From Cymodocea nodosa (lineage: Eukaryota; Streptophyta; Magnoliopsida; Alismatales; Cymodoceaceae), in contig CM072336.1 of assembly GCA_036874045.1 (NCBI GenBank), forward strand, positions 8,708,501 to 8,772,500: DNA of 64,000 nucleotides, read 5' to 3'. Below are positions 34,456 to 45,424 of the stretch, one piece after another. The notes under the pieces are model-generated. The model made no database searches and was not told the origin of the DNA. It saw only the letters and a program-made list of their open reading frames with translations. Numbering within the stretch: position 1 is the stretch's first letter; each line of letters begins with the position of its first letter. Made by a program: the position numbers and the translations under genes.

Positions 34456-35567
34456 ATCTAAAGTAAACATTTAATATATTTTAGATACGAAATATATAAT
34501 ATTTAAAATAAAATATCAAAGCTCTTTAGATATAACATATAAATATCTAAAGAAAAAAAAACTTTGGACATGATATAAAATATCCAAGGCAAAAAATTAA
34601 AACACTTTAGATATAATACATAAATATTTAAAGTGGAAATTAAAATACTTTGGATACGACATATAGATATTCAAAGCAAAAAATGGGAAAAAGAAATTAA
34701 AGCAAAAATTAAATATTTTAGATATGAATTATAAATATCAAAAAAAGAGAGAGGAAATATGAACTTTGTCATGCCATATTTAGTATTCGATTTGATTGAA
34801 GCTGAAACTTGAATTACATATAATAATAATAATATTGGTTATGCCAAATTAGGAGTGTGCTTTAACTGAAATTAAAATATACCAAATGCTATTATAAAAT
34901 TCCAGATGTTAATTAAAAAAAGTAAAGTTAGAACATGTTAGATACAACACTCATAAAAAAAATTATTAAAATACTTTGGGTATGATATATGAATATCCAA
35001 AGTAAAGGAGAGATGATATGAAATGTAAATATCTAAGGTTTGAAAAATATTAAATGCTTTTGGATAAGCGCCTAAATTATCCACATAATATATATTTTGT
35101 TGTAAAATATAAATATATAAAATATCAAAATATAAATAGAAAATTATCAAAATATCCCAAATATTTAAAATATCAATTATTCTTAGATATGAGTATAAAT
35201 TGTCCAAAAAAAATAGAGAGTATAAAATGTTAAATTACTCTTAGATAAGAGTCTAAACTATCCATGTAACCTATAATTTGATATAAAATATCAAAATATA
35301 AATGGAATATTATCAAAATATTGAAAATATTAATTACTCTCAGATATGAGTATAAACTATTTATAAAAAAAGAGAGAATAAAATATTAAATTACTTCTAG
35401 ATGAGAGTCTAAACTATGTACATAACCCATACTTTGATAAAAAAATATAAATATATAAAATATCAAAATATAAATGAAAAATTATCAAAATATTTAAAAT
35501 TCCAAATACTCCCATATATGAGTATAAATTGTCTACAAAATTTAAATTTTGACTCAAATAAAAAATA
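34456..35567. repeat. AT-rich tandem array with ACTCTTAGATAAGAGT units, left copy
   Basis: First part: TTTAGATA(C/T) and ATATAAATATCTAAAG words every 40-60 bases. From 34960: units of about 110-130 bp containing TTAAATTACTCTTAGATAAGAGTCTAAACTATCC and TAATTTGATATAAAATATCAAAATATAAATGG. Each has the palindrome CTCTTAGATAAGAG. In reverse complement it resembles the array at 25860-26440. Confidence 0.8.
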
Positions 35568-36510
35568 TGTGTAGGATTGAATGGCTACACAAGAGGGGGG
35601 TGAATTGTGTTTTTCAACATTTTCAATTATAATTGAAACTTCAAAATTAAAAACTAGTCAAGAAACTGTTTTAATCAAATCATTTTATTCAAGGTTTCAA
35701 TTACAATATACAATTGCATTCTCTTCAGAAATTGTAGATACAATTATATAATGATACCATGTTTTATCTAATCAATTTCATAACTATAAACAGAGAAAAC
35801 TAATTTTTAGAATTTAAAACATTTCTCCTTGTTTGAGATTTTTCTTTTTCTTCTGCAAATCTTCAGTGACTAATATCTGACCTTTTCTATTACACTGAAT
35901 TTGCTTTCTTTTGATTCTTCAATTCTTTAGTGACATATATTTGACTTTCTCTTCTTCATTGAATTTTCTTTTATCTAAGAGCTTTTCCCTATAGAGGTGT
36001 TTTGATCTCTGAAAATATATTTCGTTTGGTGTGTAGGGATGATTGATCAACGAGAATTCTATGCCTTTTATACTGTATTTTCATTTCATGCATATCTTCT
36101 ACATTTAACCACAATCAGTTTCTCACTCTTCATGTCTTCTCTTTTTCCTTCATCAAAATACACACGTTCTGACCTACGTTTTCCTCTCAAATTTTCTTTA
36201 ATCATCAATCCTAGATCTTTGAAAAATTTCTTGCAAAATAAACTTTCTCATTTAAAATTTTTCATCAAATGTAATAAGAAGTCGTTGTGTTAATGTTAAC
36301 TAAAGGAGTAAAATAAGTAGAATTATAACTTAACGAGTTCATCATGTGCCAAATCACGTGACAAGGTATATAGCTAACTCAATGAACTAAGTCTGTGGTG
36401 TTACACTAACTTAACGAACCAGCTTCATAGTGTTACAATTAACTCAACGAACTAACTTCGTTGTGTTACTGATAACTCAACAAACCAGTAATAAATAAAT
36501 GTTTTAAACA
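35568..36510 (-). mobile_element. Copia LTR family A, left copy
   Basis: On the minus strand it starts TGTTTAAAACATTTATTTATTACTGG (36510) and ends ATTCACCCCCCTCTTGTGTAGCCATTCAATCCTACACA (35568). It directly abuts copia integrase sequence with no polypurine tract, so the element has lost RT, RNase H and 3' region. ACTCAACGA micro-repeats occupy 36330-36490. The right copy is at 60054-61007. Confidence 0.8.
36330..36490. repeat. ACTCAACGA micro-repeat array in copia LTR A
   Basis: AACTTAACGAGTTCATCATGTG, AATCACGTGAC, CTAACTCAATGAACTAAGTCTGTGGTGTTAC, TAACTTAACGAACCAGCTTCATAGTGTTACAATTAACTCAACGAACTAACTTCGTTGTGTTAC: alternating arms beside a G-box. Confidence 0.8.
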
Positions 36511-37783
36511 ATAAAGTATTTACCAATTTTGGTCATTTCTTGAAGTGATCGATTCTTTCTCTCAACAACACCATTTTGAGAATGTACTCTAGGAAAAAAA
36601 TATCTATGATCAATACCATGATCTTTATAGTAATTATCTATTTGATCATTTTCAAATGCAGTACCATGATCACTTATAAGTTTTTGAATAGAGACATTTT
36701 GTTCATTTTGAACAAGATTGCAAAACTTTTTAAACTTTTCAAAAACATATGTCTTAGTTGCTAGAAAATATACCCAAGTGTATCTAGAGAAGTCATCTAC
36801 TAAAACAAATATATATCATTTACCACTAAGACTCATGATTCTTGTTGGTCCAAATAGATCCATATGTATAAGTTCTAAGACTCTCTTGCTTGATATATCA
36901 TTTTTGGATTTAAAAGAGTTTTTATGAAGTTTACCTAACTCACATGCATCACACATGAAATCTTTTGAGTATTTAATCTTTGGTAAACCTCTTACTAAAT
37001 TTTTTCTAAATAAGTTATGCAACAATTTCATATTTATATGCCTAATCATTCTATGCCAAAGATATGCATCACTAGTTTCAACTAGCAAACATGAATTTAA
37101 ATCAACTACACTAGAAGGTAAAGATAAAATACATACAGAACTTTTTTTTTCAGCAATAAAACTTCAATTCATCTGTAATTTTATCAATAATTTTGCATAT
37201 ATTATCTTTAAACAATACATAGTATCCTTTATCAATTAGTTTTATAACACTCAGCAAATTAAATCCTAGGTTTTCTACATATAATACATTTGAAATAACA
37301 CAAGTAGGAGTTATTTAAACATTACCTATACCTATGATTTTATCCTTTCTTTTGTTTTTAAATATTACACTTCCTTTCTTGGTATTTATAAAATTTTTTA
37401 GTAGACTTTTCTGTCCAGTCATGTGACTTGATGCTCCACTATCTAAAATCTATTTTGATGTTGTTATCTCCTGCAAAACAAGTTAAGAAGAAATATTTCT
37501 TGGTACCTAATGTCTTTAAGGACTAAGTTCATTAAAAGCATATTTCTTCTTTTTGTTTAAAAATAGTCTAACATTATCATTTATATTCTTGTTAATTGCA
37601 AGTACTACTAATTTATCATTAGCTTCATACTTACTTATAGAATTATTAATCTTCTTAAAATTATTTTTATTTTCAGATGTAGTATAATCAAGACCAAACC
37701 AATTTTTATCAGATGTTAATTTATTTTGGTCATATACATACATTTTAGTAAGATCGTACCAAGATTTTGTACTTGTATTTAAA
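36511..37783 (-). pseudogene. Copia protease and integrase fragment, left copy A
   Basis: Minus strand from 37783: the end of gag, the protease active site DSGASSHMTG (37415-37443), the pre-integrase domain with LWHRMIRHINMKLLHNL (about 37055) and MCDACELGKLHKNSFKS, the integrase start (LIHMDLFGPTRIMSL) and then NGVVERKNRSLQEM near 36580. It breaks at 36511 against the LTR. Stops and frameshifts are frequent. A matching copy lies at 61008-62272. Confidence 0.85.
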
Positions 37784-39097
37784 ATGGAGAAGTCGGTAGT
37801 TGAAAGCTTAAAAGGGAAAATCGGAGAGTTAGAAAGATATCTATCCAAAATTTCAAGAGAGTTTCGGTGAGTTACAGTTTCACTATCCGAAACTTAAGTC
37901 ATTGAATTTCCCATGTGTAGAATTCCAAACAGATACTCAAACGGATTTTCGGGGAGTTAGAAAGATAACTATCCGAAATTTCAAAAGAGTTTCGGTGAGT
38001 TACAGTTTAACCATCTGAAACTTAAGTCATTGAATTTCCCACGTGCAGAATTCCAGAGAGTGGCTCATATAAGTTTTCGGAGAGTTAGAAAAATAACTAT
38101 CCGAAATCCTGAAGTATTTCGGTGAGTGACAGGAATAACCTTTCGAAATTTAAGTCAGCCCTTAATGCACGTGCTAAATTAATGTAATCGACAAGTACAT
38201 AACTGTTCAGTAAGTTACAGTTATAAGTATCCAATTGGATGACAGCTCACATTTAAATATTCTGGAATCCTACTTGGCAGTTAAGGTTAAGTGATCTTTC
38301 GGTGAGTTACAGATACTCTTCGGAGAGTTGCATAGCTAACTATCCAAAAGAATAGGAAAATTGGTAAGATATCTTGAAACGATCTTCTGAACGGTCACTT
38401 GCCGTATTGGGACTTGAGGCTAATCAAGTACAGTAGAATACATTCATTGGAAGAAAATATGATCGTTGTACATATCAGGTATATATACAAGATACAGACA
38501 ATGGATTTAGACAGCCTTTTGCTCATATACATATAGAGATACAATATACATTGCAGATCAATTACTGATATAGAAGAAAGCTCAAATTCAGTTCAACAAA
38601 GAATCGATTGAAAGCTGGATTTACAAGAAGATTCTTAAAGCTCTCCATGTGCAGAAAGTCTGATCCAAGAAGGATCATTTGGTTCGTGGCTTCAACCTAA
38701 AAGCTACATTCAGTTGTTGGTTTGAGTTTTGACCTGAAAACTCAAGAGGTTGGTTTTCTGGAGTTTATACCTGACAACTTCTGAGTGTTGGTTTTCTGGA
38801 GTTTATATCTGAAAACTTCTGTGTGGTTGGTTCTTGCTTCGACCTGAAAGCAAGTGTATAAGTGTTGAGACACTTAGTGAAGCCCAAGTGACCCTTGGGG
38901 GTGGACTAGCCAAGTTGGTGAACCACTTAAAATTCTCTTGTGTTTCTTACCTTTATTTCCGCTATGCATGATATTTTTATCTGATTATTACTTGTGCAAA
39001 CTGATTAATCAAATTAGTTAGTAAAGTGAAAAATAGGCTTAAATTCACACTGTTCTCCATTCACCCCCCCTTTGTTGAAGCCATTCATTCCTAACAT
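37784..39097 (+). mobile_element. Copia-like LTR family M, truncated
   Basis: Ends TTCACCCCCCCTTTGTTGAAGCCATTCATTCCTAACA at 39097, a typical copia LTR end. The 5' side is truncated at 37784, within a tandem array. 38600-38960 corresponds in reverse to 16430-16760. The two flanks belong to different copia copies (gag of copy A on the left, integrase of copy B on the right), so this is not a simple insertion. Confidence 0.7.
37795..38180. repeat. Three-unit tandem repeat, about 125 bp, with TTCGG-AGTTA arms
   Basis: Three units each reading TTTCGGAGAGTTAGAAAGATAACTATCCGAAATTT, then TTTCGGTGAGTTACAG...AACTATCCGAAACTTAAGTCATTGAATTTCCCACGTG. Each unit contains two inverted pairs of the word TTTCGG-AGTTA and a G-box-like CACGTG. 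The third unit is more diverged. Confidence 0.85.
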
Positions 39098-40943
39098 CAT
39101 CAACTAGTACAAAAGCATAATGTTTACCTCCTAGACTGGTTGTTCTAGTAGGTCCAAATAAATCCATACACACTAGTTCTAATACTCTTTTGCTTGTTAT
39201 TTCATTTAATCTTTTAAAGGATGTTTTATGTAATTTACCTAGTTGACACGCATCACACATAAACTCTTTCGAGTACTTAATACTAGGTAAACCTCTAAAT
39301 AGATTCTTTTTAGACAGCTTTTGTAATAATTTTAAGTTTGAGTGTCCTAGCCTTCTATGCCATAAAATGACTTCATTCGATTTTACAATTAAGCAAGCAT
39401 TGTCTTTAATAATATCAGAAGGAAAATTTAGAATACAAATAGATCATTTCTTGTATGCAGTAAATAAAATTTCGTTTGTAGTCATGTCCATAATTTTACA
39501 AGAATCTTTTTCAAAAATTACTCTGTAAATCTTCATTAAAACAGGAACACTCAATAAATTAAAACCTAAGTTTTTAACTAATAAGACATCATTTATAAAA
39601 CATTTCTCAGTTACCTAAACCTTCCAGACCCAAGGATATTTGTTTTGCTTTTATTTTCAAAGGTAACTTGTTCGTTCTTGGTCTTTGTTATTTCTATAAG
39701 TAATCGTATATCTCCAGTCATGTGGCTGGATGCTCCACTATCCATTATCCATTTTGATTTGTGTACCTACAAAACAGTCAAAAAGAGATTTTATCTCTTG
39801 GTACCCATTTTTGAGTAGGTTCAAGAATTTTAGAGGAGTCATATCAAAATAATCTATATTTTTAGACTTCAACTTATCTGTTTTCTGATAATTATTTTTA
39901 CATTTCTTTATCTTGGTGTTATAATTATCAGAACATTTATCTCCATGTAAACCAAAGTTGAAATTTTCATTTCTGACATTATTTGATTTCCAATATCTGA
40001 TATTCTTTAAACATGAAGAAAATTGATCAAGAATATTAAAATTCTCAAATGTCTTAGCTTCATTCTTTTGAAGATTTCTTTTGAAATTCTTGCATCGTGT
40101 GCTATCATTTATATGCTGCATTTCATCAATTTGCACATATTTTTCTCCCTTTTTGATTACACACGGAATAGTTTTTCTCTTACTATTCTTAGTACTGGAA
40201 ATAAAGACATTATTTTTAGCAGTACCATCATGCAATATATAATTTTCAGAAGATGCATCGTGTAAACCAATACCATGTTTTTCTACATTTGATATTTTAC
40301 TACTGAGTTCATTTGTTAAAGTTTGACTATTATTCCATTTACTTAATATAGCCTTTTGATCACAGACTTTAATCTTTAACACATCAATTTCTAAATTTAA
40401 ATAAGTAATAGTCAGTTCTAGTTTTTCAATTTCACATATCATTTTCTTCTTATCAGCAATTAAATTTTCACAATCACCATGCAATTTTCTTTCTATAGCA
40501 ATGAACTTTAAAATTTCATGTGCATGCCTTCGATTTTCTTCTTTAAATTTATTTAACGTAGAGTTCAGAAAATCAATCTTATTTTCAGATTCATCTAGCA
40601 TTTTACTAGTGTCCTTTCTTTCTATTTTGACTTTCTTATATTTTCTGGCCAGTCTATTGTATTCAACAAGTAATCCATCAAAACTATCAAAATTAGCATT
40701 TTAATCAGAGGATACCTCACTAGATTTTGCCATAAAGCATGCATTTGCCAGATTTTCTTCTGAATCTGATGTTGATGAGGATTCATTGTCTGATGTTGAA
40801 TCTTTTGTTTCTTCACTTTATGAAGCTGAAGAGTCATCCCATGTCACTTTAAGCGCCATTCTCTTTCTGAATTTCTTATTCCTGAAATTCCTCATTGAAT
40901 TCTTCTTATCTTTGTTGAGAGGACAATCAATTTTAATGTGACT
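39098..40943 (-). pseudogene. Copia gag-protease-integrase fragment, copy B
   Basis: Minus strand from 40943: the end of a zinc knuckle (HIKIDCP), a basic stretch, ALKVTWDD, a Ser/Glu-rich acidic part, then a long coiled-coil gag region. The coiled coil is open for 287 codons (40601-39738), with heptad-like Leu/Ile spacing in its first 100 residues. The protease site DSGASSHMTG follows at about 39713-39742, then the pre-integrase zinc region (MCDACQLGKLHKTSF) and the integrase start, ending YAFVLVDD at 39098. Both ends are cut: gag just before the knuckle His, integrase by an LTR. Stops interrupt all parts but the coiled coil. The long coiled coil resembles SIRE/Maximus-type copia. Confidence 0.85.
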
Positions 40944-40944
40944 C

Positions 40945-41172
40945 GGCCCAACAAATAAGATAAGATAAGATTGAGAGTTATTTTATTATTTTCGTGATTT
41001 TTGAGACATTTGGGTGGATAAGATAAGATGATGTGGGCACCACATGTTGTTCTTGACTCATTCTAATAGTAACAACATGTGGTGCCCACATCATCTTATC
41101 TTATCCATCCAAATGTCTCGAAATCACGAAAATAATAAAATAACTCCCAATCTTATATTATTTGTTGGACTG
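40945..41172. repeat. Near-perfect 228-bp palindrome at duplication junction
   Basis: Arms of about 103 bases (40949-41051 and 41071-41172) are reverse complements with few mismatches and a 19-base loop. The outer 80 bases of each arm equal the outermost promoter DNA of the peptide gene (30990-31078). The innermost 20 bases (GATGTGGGCACCACATGTTGTT) are unique to this place. Copia copy B stops at the outer edge. Confidence 0.95.
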
Positions 41173-41379
41173 GGCTGCGGGGTGAAGCAATTTTCTTTGT
41201 TACGGTAAGCAGGCATCCAATTGTCTTGGGTGGTACACGTTTCACTTGTCAAACTCAAACGTGTCGTGTCGAAAATTAATGCACGTTATTTCCATATCTA
41301 TCAATTTATTTATCTGCCATGACCCAAAAAAGTCGTCTCCCTCTGTCACCACATCTGACTGCTTCCCATCCACGCTGGC

Positions 41380-41385
41380 TATAAA
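41380..41385 (+). promoter_or_regulatory. TATA box of right peptide gene
   Basis: GGCTATAAAGAGAGAGC, 91-96 bases before the ATG at 41476, identical to the left copy. About 290 bases upstream are also shared. Confidence 0.75.
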
Positions 41386-41475
41386 GAGAGAGCATCGTCG
41401 AGCTCTTCTTCTCATCAGCTCCTTAATTCAAATATTTCCTTCAACGCAAAAACAAGAGAGAAGAGAAAACCATCG

Positions 41476-41866
41476 ATGGCTCCTAAGCCTATTTTCGTGT
41501 TTACTGCCTTCTTGCTGGTCGTCATGCTCGTCACCTCGGACGTGCTGGTGAAAGCGGAGGAAGAAGCTGAAGGAGAAAACGCAGGTCACGAAACGTTCTT
41601 TCTACTTCTCTTCTCGACTGTTTGCTTGTATTGCATTCACTGGCAATCATGTGACATATATATATATTATTTTTCATTCACGCGCAGAGTTGTCATATGA
41701 CTTGGATGCGGATGATGTCGGTGCGGACGGTGTTGGTGCAAACCAACTAAAAATCAGTACAAGCTGCTGCGCAGGCAACTTTCGCTGCCTACGTTTGTGC
41801 ACACGTAACGGCCGTCGCTACTGTTGTCTTTACCGCGTAGTTTGCACAAGGCTCTGCCCACGCTAA
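41476..41866 (+). CDS. Secreted cationic eight-cysteine peptide precursor, right copy
   Basis: Exons 41476-41584 and 41688-41866 with a 103-bp GT-AG intron; 95 residues. Same signal peptide, acidic propeptide and double CC-x5-C-x3-C region as the left copy, with all eight cysteines kept. By hand comparison the coding parts differ at five bases and all five change the residue: Leu to Val in the signal peptide; Arg to Ser, Arg to Thr, Arg to Leu and Phe to Leu in the mature region. The right peptide therefore has three fewer Arg. The intron differs at about seven positions. Both reading frames, splice sites and TATA boxes are intact, so both genes look functional. The family is unassigned. Confidence 0.85.
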
Positions 41867-42918
41867 TGAGCTTTCATGCATACGATGCTGTCTGTTGATG
41901 GGCGTGCATGTCTGTACTACCACCTACATGTAACAAGATAAATAAGCAGCACTAGGTCATGTGTAAGTGTTGCACAGAATAAGCATTATCCATGCAATTA
42001 AGCTTCAATATATATACTTAATTGCCTCATCAAATTTAAACTTATATATATATACATATATATAGAGAGAGCAGCAGCAGCAGCAGCTAAGAAGAAAGGA
42101 CTGGAATCTTGATGATGAGAGCCGATGTGCAAACAAACTTGAATTGAGTGGATAATAGAATAAAAATTTAAAATCACGTATATACTTGCTGCTTTACTTG
42201 CCTACTTCCATCACATTTATCGTCAGCACATACGTAGTCCTGAACTAATATGGATGGTATTTGTCAAAAAAACTTCACAGTGTTTCTTGTAAAGTCAAGC
42301 GGATGGATCTAGAATATCGAAAGAGAGAAATAACTATGGACATATGTTGACGGCAATATCTTAGAAATGGGAATCATTGATTAAATAATCATAATAAGAA
42401 ATTGATATACACATATTGTAATTATTTAAAATGTAAAGTCACATATACAAGAACTTTATAAAAAATATAAATTTAAAGATATATATGGTGATCAGGCGTG
42501 TCGAGCATTTAAGATATATAAGCTTGGGAGGAGGATGGACGTTCGAGCATCTAACATCCCATCATGAGCATCGATTGCACTTTGTGTCGTCCGTTTCACC
42601 ATTTCTATCGTAAAGGTAGATGGATGGCGTACAGCAAAGGCTGGACTCTCTTTCAACAACACATACTCCCACTTTCACACTCCTACCCTGAGACTAGAGA
42701 GACACTCCTGCAAGAAAGAAAGGTGGATTTTATTTCTCGATGAGGCATGTTAAATTTGTTGTGACGCAACAGCGATATTGTCTATACTTCGTGGTCACAG
42801 TTCTCTTGGTGCGACCTTGGCAGCTTGCGATCGGAAAGTACGTGGCTGTTGTCTCGGCATGATCGCCCACAGCATCGAGACGTTTGTTGTTGCTGTGGAG
42901 TTTGCAAGTCCACCCGTT

Positions 42919-43690
42919 TAAAGTATCTTGGGTTTGTCAGATTTAAAGAGTTCTTTTTTAGTTCAACAATCATTACATAACTATCTATTCAAGTACAAAA
43001 ATCTCGTGTTCAAACAAGTCAATAAACTCTCAAAATTTTTCTCTTTTTCCCTCTTTTCTTCTTTTCAACACAATATATGAACGTATTTCATTAATACAGA
43101 TGCAATAAAACACAAATCTTGTATATTCCTATTCTTATTATTTACTGAAAATATGAATCCATATCAATAAGCTCATACTTTTTCTGTAATTTAATAAGAT
43201 CTACACATAAATCATTCTACAAGTTTAATCAATCAAATTAAATGTATCATTGATCATATGTATTTCCTTTAATCCAAAAATTAACATTTCAGCTATTTCA
43301 AGATTTCAGATAATTTACTGTGTTTTAGTTAAACATTCTGATTTCTTTTAAAATCGTGAAATTGTTAAACTCATAAATTTTAGCAAAAATATAAGATACT
43401 ATATCTAGATTTGTATGAGTATTAAAATTGGTAGCATCTTATATAAGATTATAAATATAACATTTCAGTTGTTACAGTTCTTTAAAAAAAAAATTTTTGC
43501 AGTTTCAATTATCGGATAGTTATAGCAACTTCAACTTCCATAGAACTTTTGCAATACTATTTTAATTCTTCTAACTAACAAAATTACATGTGACTGTTAC
43601 TTTAATTACCTCCCCCCATACCTACATTTTGCATTATTCTCAATGTAAAAGATTTTTTAGTAAATACAGTACTTGCAGCAGGCATGAATA
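42919..43690. other. AT-rich spacer right of the inverted duplication
   Basis: No gene recognised. TTTAGTTAAACATTC and poly-A/T runs only. A micro-repeat array starts at 43693. Confidence 0.4.
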
Positions 43691-43692
43691 TT

Positions 43693-43762
43693 GTTTCGTT
43701 GACTTACACCTAACTCAACGAACTTAATTCGTTGAGTTGATGAATAACTCCACGAACTGAGT
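43693..43762. repeat. ACTCAACGA micro-repeat array in putative intron
   Basis: TTCGTTGACTTACACCTAACTCAACGAACTTAATTCGTTGAGTTGATGAATAACTCCACGAACTGAG: four alternating arms. It lies 30-100 bases beyond a good splice donor (43794-43799, minus strand). Confidence 0.8.
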
Positions 43763-43799
43763 TTAAATATAAATTTAGGATAAGTAATTAATTGCATAC

Positions 43800-43843
43800 C
43801 TTGTTCTTTTGTATCTCCTTCAATATCTTTCGCTTTTTTGAAT
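43800..43843 (-). other. Possible 44-bp internal exon
   Basis: The minus strand reads TGAAAAGTTTTTCAG|ATTC at its start and GAACAAG|GTATGCAATTAATT at its end, both strong plant splice signals around 44 bases. It lies downstream of the F-box ORF on the same strand. It could be an exon of a longer transcript; no protein match can be claimed from 14 codons. Confidence 0.35.
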
Positions 43844-44069
43844 CTGAAAAACTTTTCATTTACAATTAAAAGCAGAATATATAACAACAAAACATAACTT
43901 GTTAATCAGTGTCTTGTGTGGAACCTAGACTCCTATGCCTTTGGTGGCTCACAAGCAAGCCAGTTGGTTTCCCAGAACAGATACCAACAAACTAGATTGA
44001 TATTTTTGTTTTCCTTTTCCTAAAAATAAATGCAGACTACACACAACATTAAAAACATAGAATCATACT

Positions 44070-45206
44070 TTAAGAACATGATTGAAAAGTAGTAACAAAT
44101 GGAATAAACGTGTCAGTCCAAGCAAACTTTTTTGGCATAATTCTTCTTGCTATTAATTCTATTTCAATGCAGTATATTTTCCTTTTTAATTTGTAAACTT
44201 GCAGTATGTTATCAATACTAAATATAAGTGTATTTCCATTAATGAAATGAAATGCAGAAATAGATCCTCTTCTGTTCCAATATAGTGTAGCTGTTTCTAT
44301 TTCTACATCTATTTCAATATATTCCTCTTCCCACTTCCATTCATTTAGGTCTTTTATAATCCATATTTGAAATTTCTTCAATTCATCCCACCATCTTATT
44401 AGACATAAAGTAGGATCATCATATTCATTATACCACATTCTTAATTGAATTTTATCATATTCTGCAGATGGTGGTTTAGCTATATCACTTGGTATAGGTA
44501 ATATTTTTATAAAATCGTCATAATTGTCTATGCTTACTATGTATAAATCAAATCTAAATGCAACTGATATATCTGTGACTAGATATATATATCTATCAAG
44601 TATGACATGTATGTTGTTAATTAATGATTTCTGTCTTAGATATATCATAGTATTTTCAGTCCAAGATCTATTTAGAAAATTATACACACTTAAGCATAAA
44701 TCTTCATCCCAATTTCCAGTTGGTCTCCAATAATATAATTTTTCAGGAATGATCAAATTTTTATCAGAAAATATTAAAGCTAACCCACAATTTTAAGTTG
44801 GTATTTCATATCTATTAGGCCTTCCTATATTCCATTCTTCTCTTGTGAGAGGATTTCTAATTAAAATATCAGGTAACAGAATTGCATACCTTGGTTTGGT
44901 TCTGTATATAATTAATTCTTCATCTATCCCCATAATATGATCTATTCCTTCTAATGTATTGGGTGGAATTCCAGCAGTTTCTTCCATATTCAGATATTCA
45001 TAGTTAATTGAACTACGATTAAATGACTTCCATAAAAATCCATCTTTAATCTTAGTCATTTTTGCAGCTTGTAGTCCATGAAAATATTTTTCTCTAACAT
45101 AGTCTTTAATATCCTTTGATACACAACACAATCTACATAGATCTTTAGCTGAAAAGTTACTCAGTACTTCCCTTAGTGCATCCTGCGATAATTTCATCAA
45201 TTCCAT
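44070..45206 (-). pseudogene. F-box protein gene with one in-frame stop
   Basis: From ATG at 45206 the minus strand is one frame to the stop at 44070, 377 codons plus a single internal TAA (44793-44795). Residues 4-40 form an F-box (LSQDALREVLSNFSAKDLCRLCCVSKDIKDYV), the part that binds SKP1 in SCF ubiquitin ligases. The rest is Trp/Tyr-rich, with patterns such as LIRNPLTREEWNIGRP and YYWRPTGNWDEDLCLSVYN, resembling plant F-box-associated beta-propeller regions that choose the substrate. One C-to-T change (CAA to TAA) would explain the stop. An intron-like segment with strong splice sites (45218-45360) precedes it. It is either a recent pseudogene or a truncated F-box protein of 137 residues. 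Confidence 0.75.
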
Positions 45207-45217
45207 CTGTTCTGATT

Positions 45218-45360
45218 CTGTATGACATAAACAAAAATTAATAGATACAAAATTAACATAGCTACTACACATCCTCGTGGAGTTAGGTTATAACTCAACG
45301 GACTAAGTTCGTTGAATTAAGTAATAACTCTACGATACTATTAACTATAAGTAAACTTAC
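45218..45360 (-). other. Putative 143-bp intron before the F-box exon
   Basis: Minus-strand donor GTAAGTTTAC (45360) and acceptor TTTGTTTATGTCATACAG (45218), ending 12 bases before the F-box ATG. Most of the intron body is an ACTCAACGA array (45272-45336). Confidence 0.5.
45272..45336. repeat. ACTCAACGA micro-repeat array
   Basis: CTCGTGGAGTTAGGTTATAACTCAACGGACTAAGTTCGTTGAATTAAGTAATAACTCTACGA: alternating arms inside the putative intron. Confidence 0.85.
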
Positions 45361-45424
45361 ATTTTTTTTTATGTATTTTTTTTCTACTTACTATATTATA
45401 CATAGTTACTTTAGTTATGATGTT

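Larger units (their letters stand above)
34185..37783. repeat. Segmental duplication block, left copy
   Basis: About 3.6 kb matching 58672-62272 in the same orientation: the end of repeat R, the AT-rich array, a copia LTR and the adjoining integrase-to-gag stretch. It ends at GTACTTGTATTTAAA, after which the left copy enters an LTR and the right copy continues into copia gag. Flanking non-copia DNA is included, so this is a genomic duplication and not two transpositions. Confidence 0.9.
41092..42918. repeat. Large inverted repeat, right arm
   Basis: Reverse complement of 29244-31078. Its inner edge lies within the palindrome at 40945-41172; the outer edge is at CAAGTCCACCCGTT (42918). Microsatellite AGCAGCAGCAGCAGC and the TATATATA tract downstream of the gene are kept in both arms. 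Confidence 0.95.

Noticed and set aside
34938..35207. Minus-strand frames in the AT-rich arrays
   Set aside because: The Ile/Tyr/Asn-rich translations are produced by ATATCAAAATAT-type repeats and have no protein character.
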